Positions 5,459 to 7,612 of a DNA stretch of 7,612 bases are shown piece by piece. The notes under the pieces were generated by a model that did not search any database, was not told where the DNA came from, and was given only the letters and a program-made list of their open reading frames with translations. Numbering within the stretch: position 1 is the first letter of the stretch; each line of letters starts with the position of its first letter. Location of the stretch: the NCBI GenBank assembly GCA_905373185.1, contig CAJPSE010000073.1, forward strand, positions 1 to 7,612, given 5' to 3'. The translations under genes were made by a program, and so were the position numbers. Source of the DNA: an uncultured Fretibacterium sp. GTDB lineage: Bacteria; Synergistota; Synergistia; Synergistales; Aminobacteriaceae.

Positions 5459-5602
5459 ATGACAAACCCTACGAAGAAACAGGAGCATTTTCAGGAAAAT
5501 CATGACCCCACAATTCCATTTAAGAAGGATCAAAATCCTTCCTGTTTCGAGAGACCAGCTCAACTACCTTCAGCCCCAAGGCCGAGCAAGAAGAAGGACT
5601 AG
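5459..5602 (+). CDS. Small plus-strand ORF with perfect Shine-Dalgarno (47 aa)
   Basis: The ATG is 4 bases after AGGAGGTGAT (5445-5454), a ten-base match to the anti-Shine-Dalgarno end of 16S rRNA. A TATAAT lies 50 bases upstream. The product is hydrophilic, basic and proline-rich, beginning MTNPTKKQEHFQ and ending PSKKKD, with no recognisable domain, membrane segment or signal peptide. It is the only convincing plus-strand coding start in the window. Its last 83 bases overlap the 3' end of the opposing membrane protein gene. It may be a real small protein, perhaps in the slot that mnt occupies in P22 immI although it shows no RHH features. It may instead be the surviving start of a longer gene cut off when the neighbouring gene arrived. 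The initiation signals are convincing; the protein's function is unknown. Confidence 0.55.
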   Translation: MTNPTKKQEHFQENHDPTIPFKKDQNPSCFERPAQLPSAPRPSKKKD

Positions 5603-6368
5603 CAGTTTTGTCTTCTTCTTTGATCCATTGTCCATAGGAATCGACAAGCCGTTGTTTAAATTCTTTTTGGGATTCGGCGTCGCATTCCATAAACTCAACC
5701 ACAACGCCTGAGTTGTGATTGATCCAGCAACAGCGGTATTGCTTCGAAAGATCGGCATTAAGTTCCGGATCGCTGTCGCACATTTCCAAGGCGGAGAGCT
5801 CGATTTCCTTTTCAGACTCGGAATAGCCCCGCCACCAACCAATCAGGGGCTTACCTCGCCCCTCTCCCAATGTGTAGACCCTCACCAGCGAGGGGCCTTG
5901 GTCTGCCTCGCTCAATCTGTTGATTGTTGCTCTCAGGGAACTCTCGCAATTTTCCTTGGGAGGACGCTTCAAAATTTTGGCGGCCCTTCTATAGAGTAAT
6001 TTTGTTGGAGTCCAGCCCCATTCACTGAAAAGCCCCCACATAAACCCCGAAATGATGGCATATAGGCACAAAAGGAAGTAAGCCCACCAAAACACCATAT
6101 TTTTCCCCAAAAGGCTTAAAAAGCCATCTTCAGGGAAGACAAGACGTTCAATGCTGAAGCTAAAAGCGAATTTCTCATCGAACAGAGCAAGGAGTTTATG
6201 GGTCAGGAACAAGAGGAAAAAAGCGAACATCGCCAACAAGACAGCGAGGGCTATTTGAGAGCTCTCTCCCCGTTTGTCCAAATCCTCCTGGACAATTCTC
6301 TTGAAAGTCCAAAGCCCGAGAAACCCCGGCAGCAGCCAAATGATCAATTCAGAGAACGATATAGACAT
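5520..6368 (-). CDS. Three-helix membrane protein, DUF6338-like (282 aa)
   Basis: This is an inner-membrane protein with hydrophobic segments at about residues 6-22 (containing LLPGF), 38-62 and 88-114, followed by a soluble C-terminal domain of about 165 residues. The soluble part contains WTPTKLLYRR, PSLVRVYTLGEGRGKPLIGWWRG and EKEIELSAL, which fits the DUF6338 pattern of membrane helices followed by a small strand-rich domain that starts near a TP motif. The function of DUF6338 is unknown to me. AGGAGG (6377-6382) lies 8 bases before the ATG, and a TATAAT lies at 6389-6394. Sampled lines are about 38-47% GC, against about 58-63% in the tail genes, pointing to separate acquisition. Its position beside a repressor/antirepressor unit in a late operon suggests a lysogenic accessory role such as superinfection exclusion (inference). 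Confidence 0.8.
   Translation of the reverse strand: MSISFSELIIWLLPGFLGLWTFKRIVQEDLDKRGESSQIALAVLLAMFAFFLLFLTHKLLALFDEKFAFSFSIERLVFPEDGFLSLLGKNMVFWWAYFLLCLYAIISGFMWGLFSEWGWTPTKLLYRRAAKILKRPPKENCESSLRATINRLSEADQGPSLVRVYTLGEGRGKPLIGWWRGYSESEKEIELSALEMCDSDPELNADLSKQYRCCWINHNSGVVVEFMECDAESQKEFKQRLVDSYGQWIKEEDKTASPSSCSALGLKVVELVSRNRKDFDPS
5524..5541 (-). terminator. Weak hairpin at the stop of the membrane protein gene
   Basis: GAAGGAT and ATCCTTC pair as a 7-bp stem around a four-base loop. On the minus strand the stem runs into the TAA stop and a short T/A stretch without a proper T-run. It may slow or end transcription of the membrane protein gene, but it is not a convincing terminator. Confidence 0.25.
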
Positions 6369-6388
6369 CCGAATTACCTCCTGGCGTT

Positions 6389-6394
6389 ATTATA
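6389..6394 (-). promoter_or_regulatory. Possible -10 for the membrane protein gene
   Basis: The minus strand reads TATAAT here, between the stop of the head-tail joiner and the RBS of the membrane protein gene. No good -35 or TGn extension is present, and initiation 7 bases downstream would leave a leader beginning at the Shine-Dalgarno itself. An independent promoter would suit a gene expressed in the lysogen. Confidence 0.4.
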
Positions 6395-6400
6395 CCGAGA

Positions 6401-6742
6401 CTAACTTCTCGACCTTAGCTGCCCTGCGCTCACAGCCCCGTATTCGATCACCAAAATCCCCATCTCCTCCGAGACGCTGCGGATAAAGAACTTGCGTCCA
6501 TCAACCTCCAACGGGTCGTGGGGCTTGGGGACGATTCGGAACTCCCCGGCATGGATGTAGAGAAAGAGGGAGTCCTCCCGAACCCCCTCCGTCCTGCGCC
6601 CTGCCGGCGCGCGCATGTGGACATTGTGCTTCTCGATCAGGCACAGCACGCGCGAGCCGTTGACCGTGTGAAAATCCCCGAAGTCCCGCAGGCTCAGGAA
6701 CACCCCGTGGATGTCGGCCGCCACCTGCCCCTTCAGGGTCAT
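6401..6742 (-). CDS. Head-tail joining (FII/stopper-like) protein (113 aa)
   Basis: This is probably a head completion protein that sits under the portal and seals or docks the head to the tail. It is small and strand-rich. Its middle and end follow the lambda gpFII pattern: a gene-internal strand before a loop (DFHTVNGSRVLCLIEK), a long hydrophilic loop (HMRAPAGRRTEGVRED), then SLFLYIHAGEFRIVPKPHDPLEVDGRKFFIRSVSEEMGILVIEYG, where FII has a matching register of strands with a 'GD.L.I....F.V..V' core. Its ATG overlaps the stop of the DUF2190 gene (ATGA at 6739-6742) and has little RBS of its own, so translation is likely coupled. It is the last head gene before the accessory cassette. Assignment rests on pattern, size and position. 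Confidence 0.65.
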   Translation of the reverse strand: MTLKGQVAADIHGVFLSLRDFGDFHTVNGSRVLCLIEKHNVHMRAPAGRRTEGVREDSLFLYIHAGEFRIVPKPHDPLEVDGRKFFIRSVSEEMGILVIEYGAVSAGQLRSRS

Positions 6743-7086
6743 TTGACCCAAAGGCCGATCTTGACCCTGGCCTTCGTTCCGCCGGAGGATTTCGGCGCGA
6801 CGCAGAGCCCCAGCGGGGTATTGCTGGCGTCGGTCTTGGTGGCTTTTTTGGCGGAAAAATCCCAGTAAATGGGATCGCCGACGGCGAAGGCGGCACTGGA
6901 TACGGAATCGACCTCCCATACCTTCGTGATGGCCACCGCGCCGAACTGGCCGGGCTCAATATCCGTCTCCGCCACTCCGCAGAATCCGCAGAGCTTCACC
7001 ACGTCGCCGACGTTGATCTTCTCGCCGCCCTCGTTTTTGTAGTCAATCGCCTCGCCGGTCTGGACCGGCATTGCTTGTCTGCTCAT
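6739..7086 (-). CDS. DUF2190 capsid cement-like protein (115 aa)
   Basis: This is a small strand-rich protein of the DUF2190 type, generally found directly after the major capsid gene and thought to decorate or stabilise the capsid. Hallmarks are GEAIDYKNEGGEKINVGDVVKL near the N-terminus, a central VWEVDSVSSAAFAVGDPIYWDF and the terminal TPLGLCVAPKSSGGTKARVKIGL. The V.VGDPIYWD and LG.....G...V.V patterns are typical. GGAGG lies 8 bases before the ATG. It starts 15 bases after the capsid stop and its stop overlaps the start of the next gene. Confidence 0.88.
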   Translation of the reverse strand: MSRQAMPVQTGEAIDYKNEGGEKINVGDVVKLCGFCGVAETDIEPGQFGAVAITKVWEVDSVSSAAFAVGDPIYWDFSAKKATKTDASNTPLGLCVAPKSSGGTKARVKIGLWVK

Positions 7087-7101
7087 TCGTATACCTCCCT
7101 A

Positions 7102-7612
7102 TCAGGGCTTCGTCGGCTCAAGGCCGGGATTCTTGTAGAGCCCGCGATACTCGTAGAGCCAGACGCCAAAGTCGAGCCGCACCTTGTACTCGATGCCGTC
7201 CACATTCCAGCCCTGCTGCTGCTCCAGCGTCGGGGACTGGTTGCCGCCCAGGAACGCCACCTCGACGGTGTCGATCATCGACGGGGAGGCCGTGAGGTAC
7301 CACTCCCACGCCTCCAGCTCCGCCTCGACGATGGGTGTGAAGGCGTTGCGGAACGGGTTCTTGATGTTCGCGTTGGCGTAGCGAAGGTCCGTGTCGCTGT
7401 AGAGGATCTGCAGCGCCAGGGTCTCCAGCTCCGGAGGCAGGAGTAGGATGGACGGAGTCAGATTGAGAGTCACCTTCTCCTTGTCCTTGCGCAGTCCCGT
7501 CTGGCGCCGCATGGCCACGCGGGCAGCGTCCAACGCCTCGATGGAGAGCGCCGCCGCCGTCCCGAGGTTGTTGTGGTCCGCATGGAAAACGGCCTTGCCG
7601 TCCTCCGCAATC
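7102..7612 (-). CDS. Major capsid protein, C-terminal part (cut by window edge)
   Basis: About 169 residues of the C-terminal part are present and the 5' end lies beyond 7612; the first whole codon begins at 7611. Near its start it reads GKAVFHADHNNLGT followed by a helix and VAMRRQTGLRKD, then LNLTPSILLLPPELETLALQIL. This is the arrangement seen in HK97-fold capsids related to Mu gpT and to the capsid proteins fused to a ClpP-like protease. Later motifs include PFRNAFTPIVEAELE, WYLTASPS, DTVEVAFLGG, and a closing YKVRLDFGVWLYEYRGLYKNPG. The internal TTG at 7533 is not a start. Whether a ClpP-like protease is fused upstream cannot be seen here. Confidence 0.85.
   Translation of the reverse strand, partial: IAEDGKAVFHADHNNLGTAAALSIEALDAARVAMRRQTGLRKDKEKVTLNLTPSILLLPPELETLALQILYSDTDLRYANANIKNPFRNAFTPIVEAELEAWEWYLTASPSMIDTVEVAFLGGNQSPTLEQQQGWNVDGIEYKVRLDFGVWLYEYRGLYKNPGLEPTKP

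Larger units (their letters stand above)
3881..6400. other. Accessory immunity/regulatory cassette (moron) within the late operon
   Basis: All genes outside this interval are consecutive, mostly overlapping structural genes on the minus strand. Inside it are a membrane protein, an RHH repressor, an antirepressor, small ORFs on both strands, internal promoters and two strong terminators. The interval separates the head-tail joiner from the tail completion gene, which would otherwise be adjacent. Its left end coincides with the terminator at 3881-3906 and its right end with the stop at 6401. I see no integrase, transposase or flanking repeat. Confidence 0.75.

Noticed and set aside
5570..5842. 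Minus-strand alternative frame of 90 codons inside the membrane protein gene
   Set aside because: It lies within the DUF6338-like gene and has no RBS or recognisable content.
3861..6400. Cassette as an insertion sequence or integron-type element
   Set aside because: I found no transposase, integrase, terminal inverted repeats or target duplications at its ends.
6501..6959. Minus-strand alternative frame of 152 codons over the DUF2190 and head-tail joiner genes
   Set aside because: The other two frames give recognisable proteins joined by an ATGA overlap; this frame gives a proline/arginine-rich shadow.
1..7612. CRISPR arrays, tRNA or rRNA genes
   Set aside because: No spaced repeat array was seen, and no cloverleaf or rRNA-like segment was noticed on either strand by eye.

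Overview
The window is a stretch of prophage or phage late (structural) genes read from the minus strand. An accessory regulatory cassette of about 2.5 kb sits in the middle of it. The structural genes are GC-rich, with strong AGGAGG-type ribosome binding sites, several 1-4 base stop/start overlaps and some TTG starts. The tail is contractile, so this is a myovirus-type phage. The host is uncertain. Extended Shine-Dalgarno matches and TTG starts suggest a Gram-positive or Synergistota-like anaerobe, but this is a weak inference.

In transcription order (high to low coordinates), the head block is the C-terminal part of a major capsid protein (7102-7612, cut by the window edge), a DUF2190 capsid cement-like protein (6739-7086) and an FII/stopper-like head-tail joining protein (6401-6742). 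After the cassette come the tail genes: a lambda gpZ-like tail completion protein (3243-3860), a probable tail terminator (2692-3246, TTG start), an unrecognised 115-residue protein (2345-2692), a P2-FI-like tail sheath (873-2348), a P2-FII-like tail tube (344-859) and a gpE-like tail assembly chaperone (3-335). The chaperone ends in a T TTT TTG slippery heptamer, the same one phage P2 uses to make E+E'.

The cassette (about 3881-6400) lies between the head-tail joiner and the gpZ-like gene. It holds a three-helix membrane protein resembling DUF6338 (5520-6368), a divergent plus-strand 47-residue ORF with a perfect ten-base Shine-Dalgarno (5459-5602), and a 49-residue ribbon-helix-helix repressor with a TTG start (5129-5278). 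The repressor's promoter spacer is filled by two perfect 8-bp tandem repeats. Next come a plus-strand antisense RNA candidate with its own promoter and intrinsic terminator (about 5069-5150), an 88-residue ORF (4741-5007), a Bro-N antirepressor (3933-4718) and a strong minus-strand terminator (3881-3906).

This combination closely parallels the immI region of Salmonella phage P22: a membrane exclusion protein, an Arc-type RHH repressor, the sar antisense RNA and the Ant antirepressor, inserted among late genes. The protein families and detailed sequences do not look the same. My main hypothesis is that the cassette is an immI-like immunity or exclusion switch, functionally analogous and possibly assembled independently, carried as a 'moron' in a contractile-tailed phage.
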